Shown here: one piece after another, positions 1 through 11,476 of the stretch
Layout of the letters: the number at the start of each line of letters is the position of its first letter
How positions within the stretch are numbered: position 1 is the stretch's first letter
Source of the DNA: Trematomus loennbergii
Lineage: Eukaryota > Chordata > Actinopteri > Perciformes > Nototheniidae
Length of the DNA: 64,000 nt
Direction: 5' to 3'
NCBI GenBank assembly: GCA_012861695.1
Contig: JAAOOA010000532.1
Location: 87,001-151,000, forward strand
Notes under the pieces: model-generated
Databases searched by the model: none
What the model saw: only the letters and a program-made list of their open reading frames with translations
What the model was told of the DNA's origin: nothing
Made by a program: the position numbers and the translations under genes

Positions 1-71
1 GCCCCCATGATGGGACCTCCTGGTCGCAGAGGGGTTCCAGGCCCAGTTCCAGTGCACTGTCTCTGGGCAAG
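1..71 (+). CDS. ttn: Titin exon (partial): first half of an Ig domain
   Basis: The 3' part of an exon cut by the window edge. It reads DLLVAEGFQAQFQCTVSGQ, the A'-C strands of an I-set Ig with its first core Cys, and ends at a GTAGGG donor in phase 1. The same frame has TGA at bases 8-10, so one base is probably missing near base 11. The other half of the Ig follows after a MITE-filled intron. Confidence 0.6.
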
Positions 72-89
72 GTAGGGAACACGCCTGGT

Positions 90-670
90 TTAACCTGTTA
101 AGCCCCAAAGCCCCCAAAGCCGGGGCTTTTTTCATTTTAATTTTTTTTCTTTGGATGGAATGAATACCTATGGTGATAATTCAATGTAATACATCGTTTT
201 ATAGTCTGGTACCTGAAAAGGTCAAATGGCACTGATGGAACCAGATGTACCCAAATGTGCCCAAAGCTTATTCCGCCTGGAACTTTTTTGCTAAACCTCT
301 CTAAAAAGGTCAAATGTCACTTTTTTGCCTCAATCTTGATACAGGGTACTTATTATATGTTATAGTTTGGATTCCTAAAGCTTTTAGTCTACCATCCCAT
401 CATTCAAGGGTGGTTTTCACTATAAGTAATGTTTTTCTTTAGGCGGAGGTAAGAATTTACCTTTTTTTACTATGTTCCATCTGAATTTACTCTGACTGAG
501 AAAATCTATATTGATTCTGACACTTGTACATCCAACTCACAGATGTAACCTTGCTTTGATAAAAGAAATTATTCATATAACCCTTTTAGAGTAAGTTGTA
601 GCCATTTGTTTTGGGCATGTCATTTTCGAGCCTGAAACCTGAAAAACAGGCTCGGGGCTTAACAGGTTAA
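90..670. mobile_element. MITE with perfect terminal inverted repeats and TTAA ends (piggyBac-like)
   Basis: Bases 94-106 and 654-666 are perfect inverted repeats (CCTGTTAAGCCCC and its complement), each flanked outside by TTAA (90-93 and 667-670), the target duplication typical of piggyBac-type elements. The interior has no coding potential. It lies 18 bases after the donor of the first exon and fills most of that intron. Family is an inference from the TTAA ends. Confidence 0.7.
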
Positions 671-754
671 AGAAGAGATGCTGTCAGAACATTATGTCCT
701 CTGATCATAAGTGGTGTTACGCTGCTGAGTGACCATGTGTCTGCAGATCTGCAG

Positions 755-934
755 TTTCCTGGTTCTGTGGCGACAGAGAGGTCAGGGACTCAGACATCTT
801 CAGGATGTCTCGTTCTGGTGAAATCTACCAGTTGGACATTTCTAAAACCCTCTCCAAGCACGAGGGAGAGTACTCATGTATGGCCTCAAACGCAGCAGGA
901 AGGGTCACCTGTGCTGCGACTCTGAATATCGACG
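755..934 (+). CDS. ttn: Titin exon: second half of an Ig domain
   Basis: Reads VSWFCGDREVRDSDIF and later GEYSCMASNAAG, the core Trp and second Cys of an I-set Ig, ending NID before a GTGAGT donor in phase 1. Two acceptors are possible, after 746 or after 754. The second gives an in-frame 180-base exon but leaves the Cys-Trp loop a few residues short; the first fits only if one base is missing. Confidence 0.8.
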
Positions 935-2289
935 GTGAGTGATCCAGGCTCCAGATCTAACTGTCTCACCCTGCATGAGTCAAACACTCTGCTGCATGTT
1001 TAACCACCATGCTGGTCTTCAGCTCAACATGTCTTCTCTTGGTCTTATATGTTGAAATCAGCTCCATTTTACAGCCTGCTGAAGATACATTTATCCAAAG
1101 CGAGTCCCTCTAATCTGCAAACAGGTCTCTTTAGATATTTCCACAATGTCTGTACACTGCGTTTTAATTGCCCGTCTTTTTTTATCCTTTTGCATTTTTG
1201 CGAATATAGCCCTGACCCAGTCCTCTCAAGCTCTTTTTTTATTTAGAAACTGAATCTGAAATGATCTGTTAGCTAACGGAGGATTGTAGGTGTCTCGAAC
1301 TAACAATGAAAGTGTTATATCATATTTAGATTTATATTATGTCCTTAACAACCACTACATGCTTCAAATATATAAAGAAGCATGCTTGGAACAAATCAAA
1401 GCCCTTTATTGAGCCAATAAAAGGCTGCATGGTTCATCAGGGTGAAGTGTGTTCGCTCTCCTGCGGCTGGTCGCACAAAGACATCAGGATATTGGCACCA
1501 GAAATGGTCAAAGATCTCTTTAAATAACATCTAGACCCAAATAAACCAGGCTCAGTTCTGACAGAACAGATAGATGGAGAATGTATTATAACTTCACCTA
1601 ATTATCAACCATTATACGCTCTGTGTTTAGGGTTTGCATCACACTCTTATCTATTAAACTAGTAAGCTACGTCATCTGCATAGGAAAATACATCACTTGA
1701 TATGAAATCATTAGAATAGAAGAGGCCCCAGGATGCTTCCCTGGGGGACTCCAGACTCTCTTATTTCGGGACTGGAGAGTTCATCCTTAACATCAACAAA
1801 TGAGTTTGTCTCTATCTTTACAGACAACAACATCTTTGTGCAAGCAGCCTTCAGGAAGTGTGTTTTATGTTTCTTTTGTTGCTGGTACAGTTCAACTAAC
1901 TCTGATAGCATGCCCACAGATATCTGTATCAGCTTCTGTTTCTGACCTCTCACTGAGCACAGGTGATCTTCCAGGGTTCTTCTCTCACGTGATGCATGAG
2001 CGTCTCTCTTCCTTCACCAAATATCACGACTCTTTCTTTCAGAGGAATGCAGCATGCTCCATCAGAGCTGAACTCTGGGTTCCTCACGCTCGAGCACGGA
2101 CTTAGTCCTTAGCTTTTATTTGGTTTTGACTTGGCTCCAGTCAAGCTTGCATGATTGACGGTGGAAAGCAGCCGCAGTCTGTCACCCCCCCACTGATCCT
2201 GACTGACCTCAGCGCTCCTCCAGCTCCTGAAACACCTGAGGAAGAATGATGCTGTGTTGACCTAACTCTTTACTCTCTTTACTGCCCAG
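935..2289. other. Intron with a degenerate LINE fragment
   Basis: No exon of the titin frame is visible over about 1.35 kb. The only recognisable content is the reverse-transcriptase scrap listed separately. The short open frames here show no titin-like motif. Confidence 0.7.
1650..1795 (-). mobile_element. Non-LTR retrotransposon reverse-transcriptase fragment (degenerate)
   Basis: On the minus strand the frame reads SGVPQGSILGPLLF, the conserved PQG block of LINE reverse transcriptases, ending in a stop. A shifted frame continues with DVFSYADDVAY, containing the YADD catalytic motif. Correct order and spacing of the two motifs make this a truncated, frameshifted LINE of the Rex1/L2-like kind, inactive, and antisense to the gene. 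Clade assignment is tentative. Confidence 0.75.
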
Positions 2290-2721
2290 ATGGGACAGCC
2301 TTAGCTAGTGTGATGATCGGCGGGAGTGTCAGTCAGAGTGTTTTTACTGAGACGCTGTCTGAGAGCTCGTCCCTGTCCTGGAGGACGGTTGAGACGCAGA
2401 GCTCGGTGGAGATGAGCTCTGAGAGCAGCTTTCAGAGCTCAGCCCGCCCCCGGCTGCTGGTGGAAATGAGCGACATCCAGGTGCAAAGCGGCGAGATGGC
2501 CGAGTTCAGCTGCCTGGTGGAGGGGCAGCCCTTCACCGGGGTGGCGTGGGATCATAACGGCCACAGTGTGGTGGACTGTGAGCGGGTGAGGAGCTCTCAG
2601 AGGGGCAGGCTGTTGTCCCTGGTCATCCAGGGCGTTGGCGTGTTGGATCAGGGTTTGTACTGCTGCACCACCGCCAACCAGCACGGACAGAACAGCTGCT
2701 CCGCCCAGCTCACCGTGGAAG
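2290..2721 (+). CDS. ttn: Titin exon: Ser-rich linker plus Ig domain
   Basis: A 432-base, phase 1-1 exon. Residues 1-50 are a Ser/Thr/Glu-rich linker (SVSQSVFTETLSESSSLSW and similar), a candidate phosphorylation region. The rest is an I-set Ig: FSCLVEG with the first Cys, GVAWDHNG with the core Trp, DQGLYCCTTANQHG with the second Cys. Acceptor is after 2289 and the donor GTGCTT. Partner sites are unknown. Confidence 0.85.
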
Positions 2722-3495
2722 GTGCTTACTCTTTCTTTTTTATCATCTGGTCCATCCAACCCCCCCTGCTCCATCTTCTGCGCCTCCCCGCCTCTTCATT
2801 TCCTCTCAGCCTGTAGATAGAGATGCCCGATCGAGCCTTATCCACCCAAACAAGCCTTCTTTGTTTTCTGATAGCAGCTGGAAGACATATATATTATGTT
2901 AAATATTTAACCATCCCAAAGTCTAAAGGTTATCCTTTAGTTTTCTGTTGACATCTATATTGGTTATTTTGCATAGAAGCAAACAATTGAAATGATAAGG
3001 AAATAAATAATGAATGCATTTTTCTTAATATATGTATTAGTAGTTATAAAGACGTAGATATATATATATATATATTAGCGTATATAAGCTGCTAATGTTT
3101 GGAAGTTTAACACGTCATATTTCCCTCTAATATCTGAATTTGTTTAACAAAACCTACATTTTACAAGATAACATTTTAACACATCATGATAACATTATAT
3201 TCTACTCATTTGTTCTGAACACAGAAAACATCACAATGTAACGCGACCTCTGTTGGCATTAGTGTTATTGTTCACTCTGTAGCATTATCAGAGTATATAG
3301 TATTCTTTTATATATTATATATGTTTGTTTCCTGACTACTTGCCGCTGGGTCGGGGCATCCCTACCTGTAACCGGCAGGATGTAGAATAACCCGCTGTTC
3401 CAGCTCCGCTCCCTAACCCCCCCCCATCCATCCTACTAACCCCTTTAGTGTTAATGAGTTATCCTCTCTAATGACTCTAACTTTATCTCACCCAG
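2722..3495. other. AT-rich intron
   Basis: No coding signal. It contains a short TA dinucleotide run near 3058-3076. Confidence 0.7.
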
Positions 3496-3924
3496 CCAAA
3501 GAAGCGAATCTCAAAGCAGAAACCCCAATCCCTATCGATTCTGTGCGTAAAGTGTCTCAGACAGACAGGGGGTCTCGAGACCTCCCTGAGCCCGATAAGC
3601 CGGAGGAGGCGGAGAGTCCGGGGGAGTTTCCTCCCTACAGCCTCATCAAACAGATGCACTTCCCGGACATCCTCCCTCAGGACAAGCGAGGCTCCCCCGA
3701 CTTCCTCATCAAACTCCCCCCGGAGCTGCTCAGGAGCCCCCACAGCGCCCCCCTGTGTTGCGTTACGATGGGGCTCCCCACGCCGTTTGTCATTTGGCTT
3801 TACAAGCGGTTGAGTGTTGAGGACTCTGTGTCTTTCTCTGTGAAACATGACGGCCCCCTGTGCCGAGTGAATGTTCAAACTGTGGGACCCACTTTCAAAC
3901 AGTCCGGCAGCAAAGTGATGAAAG
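3496..3924 (+). CDS. ttn: Titin exon: charged linker and degenerate Ig-like segment
   Basis: A 429-base exon, open throughout, phase 1-1, between a CAG acceptor and an AAAG/GTTGGC donor. The first 80 residues are Pro/Glu/Lys-rich and probably disordered. The rest (CCVTMGLPTPFVIWLY with a later CRVNV) has the Cys, Trp, Cys spacing of an Ig, but the usual DxGxYxC signature is missing. It could be a decayed Ig or a unique insertion. Confidence 0.65.
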
Positions 3925-4267
3925 GTTGGCATCTGCATGCTTTTGGTCCTTCTGCTCTCTCGGCCTCTCTCTGGCCCTTCACACTGCTCTCCCACACAGC
4001 CAGCAGAGACTCACTGCTTCACTCGGGGCCCGGAGGCTCTTTGGGTCCCGCTTTACTGACTTAATAAGAGCCAGGGACACTCATACCACTGAGGTGCTGC
4101 TGCACACTTAGGGTCCAGGGGAAGCATGCAAGAACTTTAGTCAAATGAAGGCAAAGGGAATATATGGATGCACGAGCTGTCACTGATTCTAACAGTCTTG
4201 CACCATATAAGACGTTGTGTCCAGTTTGGAGAGTGATTTTAATTTGTGACCGTTTGTGTCTCTACAG

Positions 4268-4318
4268 TCACTGCAGAGGAGCAGAAACCTGGAGCTCAGG
4301 TCCACGACGATTTGAAAG
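4268..4318 (+). CDS. ttn: Titin short exon (17 codons)
   Basis: Reads VTAEEQKPGAQVHDDLK in the running frame between a CTACAG acceptor and a GTAAAT donor, 51 bases, phase 1-1. A short hydrophilic linker joining to the giant exon. Support rests on splice sites and phase only. Confidence 0.6.
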
Positions 4319-4715
4319 GTAAATATCGTCCTCGATGTAAACTGTTTCTAATGAGGATTTACTTTGTCTTGACTGTTTCTTTGCAGGTTGCCGGCTCATC
4401 AAGTCCATTTGATGTGATTTTGAAGTTGTTTACACTTGTGCAAACCATACTTCCAAAACAGGGACACATGGATTTGAGCCTTTGCAGACCATTTACATGC
4501 ACTATCACCTATATAACTACAGGAGATCGAACACCACAGAAGAAGAATAGGGCCTCTTTAACTCAGGATCCACCTGCAGATTGTATATCAAGCTAACTGC
4601 ATCTCTCTGTCTCCATCGGAGGACAGAGTTGTCTCTCTCCACATTAAAGTTGACGTGTGATAGATTATACTGTTATTGCATGTCTGACTTAACTTTTGAT
4701 TGTCATTACCCCAAG
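4319..4715. other. Intron, nothing recognised
   Basis: No repeat, RNA gene or titin-frame exon seen. Confidence 0.6.
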
Positions 4716-7700
4716 CCTTCTCTAGCTCAACCCTCGTGGTGGAAGAGGAAACCCGGGACTCGTACTACACGGCCTAAAGCTCCCAGATAAAACCAGAACA
4801 CTTGAACTCAAACCAGATTCCAAACGTTTCTCCAGTTCTTTGGAGAAGAAAAAAGAGAAACCAGTTTTCCTCAGCAAACTCTCTCCAGCCGCTGTGACTA
4901 TCGGAGAAACTGCTAGGTTTACCGTCACGGTGTCCGGTTTCCCTAAGCCCGCGGTGCAGTGGCTCCACAATGGGCAGAACATAACGAGCTCCTCCGTGTA
5001 CACGTTGGTCCATGAGCGAGACGAGTACAGCTTAGTGATTAACAGGGTTCAGAGGGAGTTTGAGGGTGAGTACGTCTGCACCGTCAGCAACAGATTTGGC
5101 CAGTCCACCTGCACTTCTTACCTGCATGTTGAGGTGAAGGAGCCAGACAAGCAGGAGAGAGTAGACAGGAAGAGCTTTGTAGCAGCAGGGAACCCTCCAG
5201 AGTTCACTAAAGCCATCGAGTCCCAGCAGCTGTCGGAGGGCGGTCAGGCGTTCTTTAGGTACGTCGTGATCGGAGACCCTTTCCCCTGCGTTCAGTGGTT
5301 TAAAGGCAGCTTGCACATTCAGCCCGGTGGGTTCTGTATCATTGTGAACAACCCAGATGGATCGGGCTTTATTAACATCAAAGGAGTCAAACTAGAGCAC
5401 AGCGGCGTGTACACCTGCAAGGCCTCCAACCACCATGGGGAGGCCTCCTGTTCTGCAGAGCTGCTGGTGTCCACAGCTCAGAAAACTAAAGGTCTGAAAA
5501 TATCCATGACCGAACAAACCACAGAGTCCAGATTATACCAGAAAAGGACTCTGTCAGACCAGATGATTTACACCATCAGTACTGAGGACCGGCAGATTAT
5601 CCCTAGCGAGGAGGTGGGCACCCTCAGAGAGCTGGATATCTCCGCCGCCACCCTGCACCGTGAGCAGATGACCCAGCAGGCCGCGGTGCTGCAGGCGCAC
5701 CACATACAGGAGAGGGTTTCTGTGGCGCCCACCCACCCCCCTCAGGTCTCAGCTGTTCCCGTGAAACAGCTTCACATGGCCACTTTCCTATCCTCGGTCC
5801 AGGAGAGGCAGAAGATCACCGAGCAGCACTCCGAGCGGATCCTCAGCCCAGAGATCGTAGAGCTCCAGCCGGCCAAAGAGAGGCTGACAAAGCTGATGTC
5901 GGCCACGTCCCAACAGGTCCTGCCTCTCAGCTCCGTGAGAGCCGAGGCCCTGACAGACCGGGTCCCAGAGCAGGTCAGCACTTGTATTGAAGCCCGGCAG
6001 CTCGTTAGCGGTCACCAAGTCGGACACCCATCTGCCGATCCTATGAAACCTCGGGCGTGACCCTCAGACCGGAGGAGGAGAGGAGCTTCAGGGTCACAGA
6101 AGGGGTTAAGATCTTATACTCGGCTCAGTCTGCAGGGCAGCTGCCCATCACTGAGAGACACTCAGAGCCGCTGCCAGCTTTAGATGCAGCCTTTCAGCCT
6201 CTGATTGAGAAAGAACAATCTAAACCAGTTGTAGCACCAGTGAGTGAGACCCGGCTGGCTTTATCCAAAGAGCAGGAGTTTAAAATCCACAGACCAGAGC
6301 AGGAGAGCATCACCCCCCACAAAGACTTTCTCTATAAATCAGCGGTATCTGCTGAAGAGACGTACCAGCTGCAGGGGGAGCAGGCAGGGCGGCTGCCGGG
6401 TTTAGACTCGTCTGTGAGTCTGCAGCCTCAGCAGGAGGGAGAAAGACTCCTGAACCTGCAGGTGATCAGTGACCAGGATGTCCTGCAGTCTGAGGGCAGG
6501 TTCAGTAGTGAGAGGCCTCCTGTAGAGCAGGCTGAGGCCAGGAAGAGTCCCACTGTGTTGCATTCAGTGACTGAAGAAGACCACAGAACAGCGGTTTGTG
6601 AGGCAAGCTCAGAGTTCTCAGCAAAGACTGCCGCGGTGTCCGTTCAGCCGAAGAAAGAGTCACCGCCAACTAAATACCTCCAGTCAGTTCACTCTCTATC
6701 AGTTCTGCCAAAGGAAGGAATAATTACTGTCTCCAAACCTGACCAGCAGGTGGCAGCACAGAAACAGGAAAAGGCTAGGAAGCATGCAGCTAGCTCAGAG
6801 GAGAGGCGGGAGATCACAGCAGATTATCACTCAGATCTGGATGTGTCGGTGACCGGGGTTCAGACCCAGCTTCGGACCGAGCCCCGGCCTCTAAACATCC
6901 TCACGGTCTCCTGCCAGCAGATGGCGCTACCCAAGGAGACGCCAATCATTACTGACGTTCAGCAACAGCGAGCGCTGGTACAGAAAGAGGACTGCTGGAA
7001 CATCAAGCAGTCTCTGAATGTAACAGACACTCACAGCCTTGAAGAGGGTCACACCGACAACATTCAAGCTGATGAGAAATGCAAGCCTGCAATGAAGGTT
7101 GAACCTAAAATCCCCAAGAAAACTATCTTTATAGAGGAGAAGGCAGTTGCTACTGAAAGCTGTACTATCTTAGAAGCAGCGGAGCAGGACTTTGCAGTCC
7201 AGATCCAAGAAGGACAGTCAGTACGACAGTCTGTGCTGTTAGAAGAGAAACAGGTCATTATGGGAGAGCAGTCCAATGAGATTCATAAGTCTGAAGCCTC
7301 GATCGTCAGCGTCCTGACCCAGCCTGAAGGACCTCTGTTTGTCCACGAGTGTCAGGACGCTCTGACTCTCCCCAAAGAGCTCAACTTCATCATTCAGATC
7401 CCCAAAGCGTCCAGTCTGAATATACGACGTCAGCTCAGAGACGCTCTGCAGTCGGCTGTGGCCAGCGATCAGCCGGTGCTTCTGGCTGACGTCGTGGGCC
7501 GGTTAGAGGCGGTGCAAGTGCAGGAGGTGAAGGTTCAGAGAGAGCCCAAACGGGCCTCATCTACATATCTGATCACATCTCCAGGCGTCCCGATGGAGAT
7601 CACTGTGTCTTTTGAAGGGCAATACCCTCAGACGGCTGACCTCAGGTCTGAACTGCAGGTCGCTCTGCATGCTCTGGTCTTCCAGGAGCAGCAGAGTCTC

Positions 7701-8379
7701 ACCGCAGAGCAGCCGGGCACCATGCAGATCGACAAGCCTCAGAAAGCGGTGCTCAGCTCAGCGTCCTCCACAGAGGTCTTATCGTCTGTGGTGGACACCA
7801 AAGTGTTGGCAGAGAGCGCCGTTGGGTTTCCTCCCAATGTGTCTCAGTCCGCAGCCGTCAAAACAGAAGCCAGTGCTTCCTTCCAAAGTGCGACGGTTCA
7901 GAGCCGGACTGAGGTTCACGAGTCGCGGCAGGTGAGCAGAAAGACGGTCCGTTCAGAGAGGACTGCCGGCGCCGCCGAGGCGACCAGAACCGGGCCCGTG
8001 GGTCAGATCCCTGCTGAACATCTTGTGGATGTTAGTGTCCACAGAGAAACCAGAGAGGAGTATCTCTCAGAGGCCGTCATGATCAGCGAGTCCTCCGACA
8101 GTCCCGTTGTCGTTAGCTCTCTGGAAGATGTTTGCATGGAGGAAAATTGTAAGGCAGTTTTTACTGCCACCATAAAATACGTCACCAAAGTGAACTGGCT
8201 TTTTAACGGTAAACTGCTGAAATCTGGAAAAGAGTTCAAGTGTTCTGCAGACCAAGACACATACACACTAGTCATCCACAAAGTGGTGAAGGAGAGGCAT
8301 CAGGGGGAGTTTGTCTGTGAGGCTGAGAACGAGGCCGGCAGGACGACAACGTCTTCACGACTCACTGTGGTCTCCAGAG
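4716..8379 (+). CDS. ttn: Titin N2B element exon (Ig-Ig-N2B unique sequence-Ig)
   Basis: A single exon of 3,664 bases, about 1,222 codons. Order: acidic linker ([13 protein letters not shown]), Ig at about 4850-5140 ([20 protein letters not shown]), Ig at about 5200-5475 ([20 protein letters not shown]), a unique region of about 870 residues, then Ig at about 8090-8370 ([22 protein letters not shown]). This layout, and segments such as [19 protein letters not shown] followed by STYLITSPG, match the mammalian N2B unique sequence and its closing Ig. N2B is the spring and signalling element of cardiac titin and binds FHL and alpha-B crystallin family proteins in mammals. Two single-base losses break the frame, near 4787 and near 6041; with them the length becomes a multiple of three. 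The unique part is longer than the roughly 570 residues reported for human. Confidence 0.9.
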
Positions 8380-8895
8380 GTTTGATGATGGCCCGTTCTT
8401 TACAATCATCAACTAACCTCAACGTTTCTAAAGCTGCTGTCTGTAAACCTCAACCAAATTTTATAATGAACTACTAGTTAGTGTCCGACTTAATCTTAAA
8501 AAACTGAAAAGGTCTCTTTGGGTGTTTGCTAAGTAAAATTAAATTGGGATGTTTAAGGTTTTTAACAAACAGCAGCGACACTTTGGTCCATTCCTCCACA
8601 AATCACCCCACAACCATTCCTTTATCCTCTTAAGGAATCACCTTTGGCTCCATACCTTACATCTTCCATCAGTCCTGCTTCCTGGTCCATTCCTCTTTGC
8701 ATGCTTTCTCTGCTCTTCTTGTCACAGTTTCATCACATCTTCAACCTAATACCATTTTCTCCTCCACGGTCACAGCAGCACTACCATGTGTTTCACTTCC
8801 CATCCAGGTTCACTCCATCCAACCACCAGCACAAACATTCATCTTCCATATCTCATCACTCTGCGTATTAACTGTGTTTCTACTTTCCTCCACAG
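8380..8895. other. Intron after the N2B exon, nothing recognised
   Basis: Pyrimidine-rich 3' half leading to the acceptor at 8895. In mammals this junction starts the alternatively included middle Ig segment. Confidence 0.6.
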
Positions 8896-9174
8896 TGAAG
8901 CCTGTGTTCAGGCACAGGATCGCCCCTGTGGAGATCAACACTGGCAACATTGCCAAGTTTGAATGTGAAACTGAAGACGCTCCGAATGTGAGCTTCAAGT
9001 GGTTCAAAGATGGTCAGCCCATCAAAGAAGGAGATAAATACAGGATTATCAGTCGCTTCAGGACCTCCTCTCTGGAGCTGCTGAGCCCCAACAGAGAGGC
9101 CAGTGGTCAATACTCCTGTAAGGCGACCAATCAGCACGGCTCTGACGAATGCTCCGCCTCCCTCAAAGTGACGG
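8896..9174 (+). CDS. ttn: Titin exon: middle tandem Ig 1
   Basis: Starts VKPVFRHRIAPVEINTGN; core FKWFKDGQPI and GQYSCKATNQHG. 279 bases, phase 1-1. First Ig after N2B, corresponding in place and sequence to the first middle Ig of mammals. An in-frame cassette, so it can be skipped. Confidence 0.93.
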
Positions 9175-9355
9175 GTAAGAGCAAAGCACGTTTCCTTCTT
9201 CTTCGCTGGTTTTGGGTTTGTTTCATCCTGTGGTTTGGTTGGTTGAACCTGTTCTTGTTCTGCTGGAGAGCTTCTGTCCAACCGGCAGGTGTTGGTCCAG
9301 AACCAGGTATAACATGTTTCTACTAATGTCTTTCTGTTTTTCCTAATCCTTTTAG

Positions 9356-9921
9356 AGCAATGCCCCCCCGCCTTTATAACTAAACCTGACCCTCAGACAG
9401 TGTTTGTTGGAAAGAGGGCTCTGATACAGTGTGAGATAACAGGATCTGCTCCACTGAATGTGGTCTGGCTCAAAGACAGCCAGGCCTTGCCCAAAGTGCC
9501 GACATACTACCAAATGTCTTGTGAAAAGAATAAGCACACTCTTGAGATAACCCGGCTGGAGCCTTCAGACCAGGGCTTTATGTGTGCCAGCTGTCCAACA
9601 GTGTTGGCTCAGCTGAGAGCAGCATGGAGCTGCGGGTGGTTGATAAGCCCAGCTTTGTGCAGCCTCTGGGCCCTATGGCTGCTGTGGTCGGAGCCCCTCT
9701 GCACCTGGAGGCTCAGGTGGATGAGGACACCGGGGTCACGGTGTCCTGGACAAGAGACGGTAGAAAGGTGCACCAGTCTCCGGACTGTAAACTGTCCTTT
9801 GAGGATAAGACCGTTACTCTTGATATCCTAAAGACCACACTGAGAGATTGTGGGCATTATGTGTGCACAGTGACAAATGAAGCAGGGAGTGCCTCGTGCT
9901 CCACCTCAGTGAAAGTCCAAG
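9356..9921 (+). CDS. ttn: Titin exon: middle Igs 2 and 3 on one exon
   Basis: Two Igs share one 566-base exon. The first has VVWLKDSQALPK and CQLSNSVG; the second starts DKPSFVQPLGP, contains LEAQVDEDTGVTVSWTRDG and ends CTVTNEAGSASC. The first core Cys of the second Ig is not in its usual place. One base is missing near 9575, where QGF-MC should read QG-x-YVC. Two Igs per exon at this position also occurs in mammalian titin. Confidence 0.9.
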
Positions 9922-10107
9922 GTAAGAGCTGTCTAGTTCATTTTCATGATCACTGCAGCATTTGAAGCTATTGCAAATCTGTAGTACTGAAAATGAACAC
10001 CATGTATTCTGTCATGTCTTCTTATTTTTGAATATGCTCCCTTTCTTCTTGGTTGTTATTTTGAATGCCCTCTTCATACTGGTTCTTTCTCACCACCTGC
10101 TCTGCAG

Positions 10108-10389
10108 AGGCGCCGGTCTTTGTAAAGAGGCTGGAGGCGAGTTCGGCCTGGAGACAGGGCAGCACCGCCCGGCTGCAGTGCTCCGTCAAAGGGTCGCCTG
10201 AACTCCACACCTCATGGTTCTTTAATAACAGCCAGCTGTCAGCAGGCGGCCGGCACGAGATCAGTCTGAAGGACGGGGTCACCACTCTTGAGATAAAGGA
10301 CGTCACGTTGAGTGACAGCGGGAACTTTACCTGCGAGGTGCTCAATGAGTCGGGCTGTGAGAGCTGCAGCACTAAGGTCACAGTGAAAG
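10108..10389 (+). CDS. ttn: Titin exon: middle Ig, super-repeat A position 1
   Basis: Starts EAPVFVKRLEASSAWRQG; LQCSVKG, TSWFFNN, GNFTCEVLNESG. 282 bases, phase 1-1. First unit of the six-domain super-repeat. Confidence 0.93.
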
Positions 10390-10838
10390 GTGTGTAGGCT
10401 GAGTTACACAGAACCACAGCTAGGCAGATGTAGTCTGTTTCTGTGTGGTGCCTTTGGTTGAGTTCATGGATCAATCTCTGATGCCAAAACAACAAACGCT
10501 TCATCTTTTCCTAAATTAAATCCACAAAAACAGTGACATTTATAATGTTTTTGAGATGAATTGGAGTAGACGGGGCTTTTGCAGACAGGAGATAAGTGCA
10601 AAGTAAATGTAAGACAAACTATGGCCAGAAAGATAGACTATTCCATGTTCGGGCCCTGCTACTTCTATCATGCCCCTCAGGAAATATAGTTTGAACTTGG
10701 TCCCTACATTTGCATACCTTGAAACATAAATAAATAGTAATGAAGTATATACATCACTCTGATTGGGACCAGCCAATAGGACCTTGTGAACTGGACCCTT
10801 TAGTGCCTTTAGTCTAACTTAGCATCTGTCCCCTGTAG

Positions 10839-11117
10839 AGCCGCCCTCTTTCAGGAAGGAGACCCCTTCATTAGAGGCGGTCCGAGGATCTGTAGCGGTG
10901 CTGGAGTGTGAGATATCCGGCTCGGCACCATTCGAAGTGTCTTGGAAAAAGAATAAGACGCGCCTGTCGACAGATAAGAAGTACCGCATATTGTCTCAGG
11001 GAGCCCTGAGCTCTCTGGAGATCCACTCCTTCGAGAGCGCTGACGCTGGGGAGTATGAGTGTGTGGTCTCTAACGAGGTGGGGTCCGTCACCGCCAAGTC
11101 ACTGGCTAAACAGAGAG
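10839..11117 (+). CDS. ttn: Titin exon: middle Ig, super-repeat A position 2
   Basis: Starts EPPSFRKETPSLEAVRGS; LECEISG, VSWKKNKTRL, GEYECVVSNEVG. 279 bases. Preceded by a 450-base intron without recognised content. Confidence 0.93.
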
Positions 11118-11194
11118 GTTAGTGATGTAGAGAAATAAAGGACTCTTACTTCAGATACTGTGGGCTGTTGTTAATATCATCACTGTTATTGCAG

Positions 11195-11476
11195 AGCCTC
11201 CCATGTTCTCTAAGAGGATTGAGAGTGCTACAGCGGTGCTGGGAAACACAGTGAAGCTGCAGGGGAGCCTCAAAGGCTCCACACCCATCACTGTGAAATG
11301 GATGAAAGACTCTGAGCTGCTCAGAGACGATGATCCAACCATCAAAATGATTTTTGAGAACAACGTTGCCTGCATTTCCTTCTCATCCTGCGACATTAAA
11401 CATGGCGGCAAGTACACTTGCCTTGCTGAGAATGAGGCGGGACAGCAGAAATGTGAAGCTGTGTTAACAATTCAAG
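11195..11476 (+). CDS. ttn: Titin exon: middle Ig, super-repeat A position 3
   Basis: Starts EPPMFSKRIESATAVLGN; LQGSLKG (first Cys position occupied by Gly), VKWMKDSELL, GGKYTCLAENEAG. 282 bases. The DD/FENNVA signature marks this super-repeat position. Confidence 0.93.
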
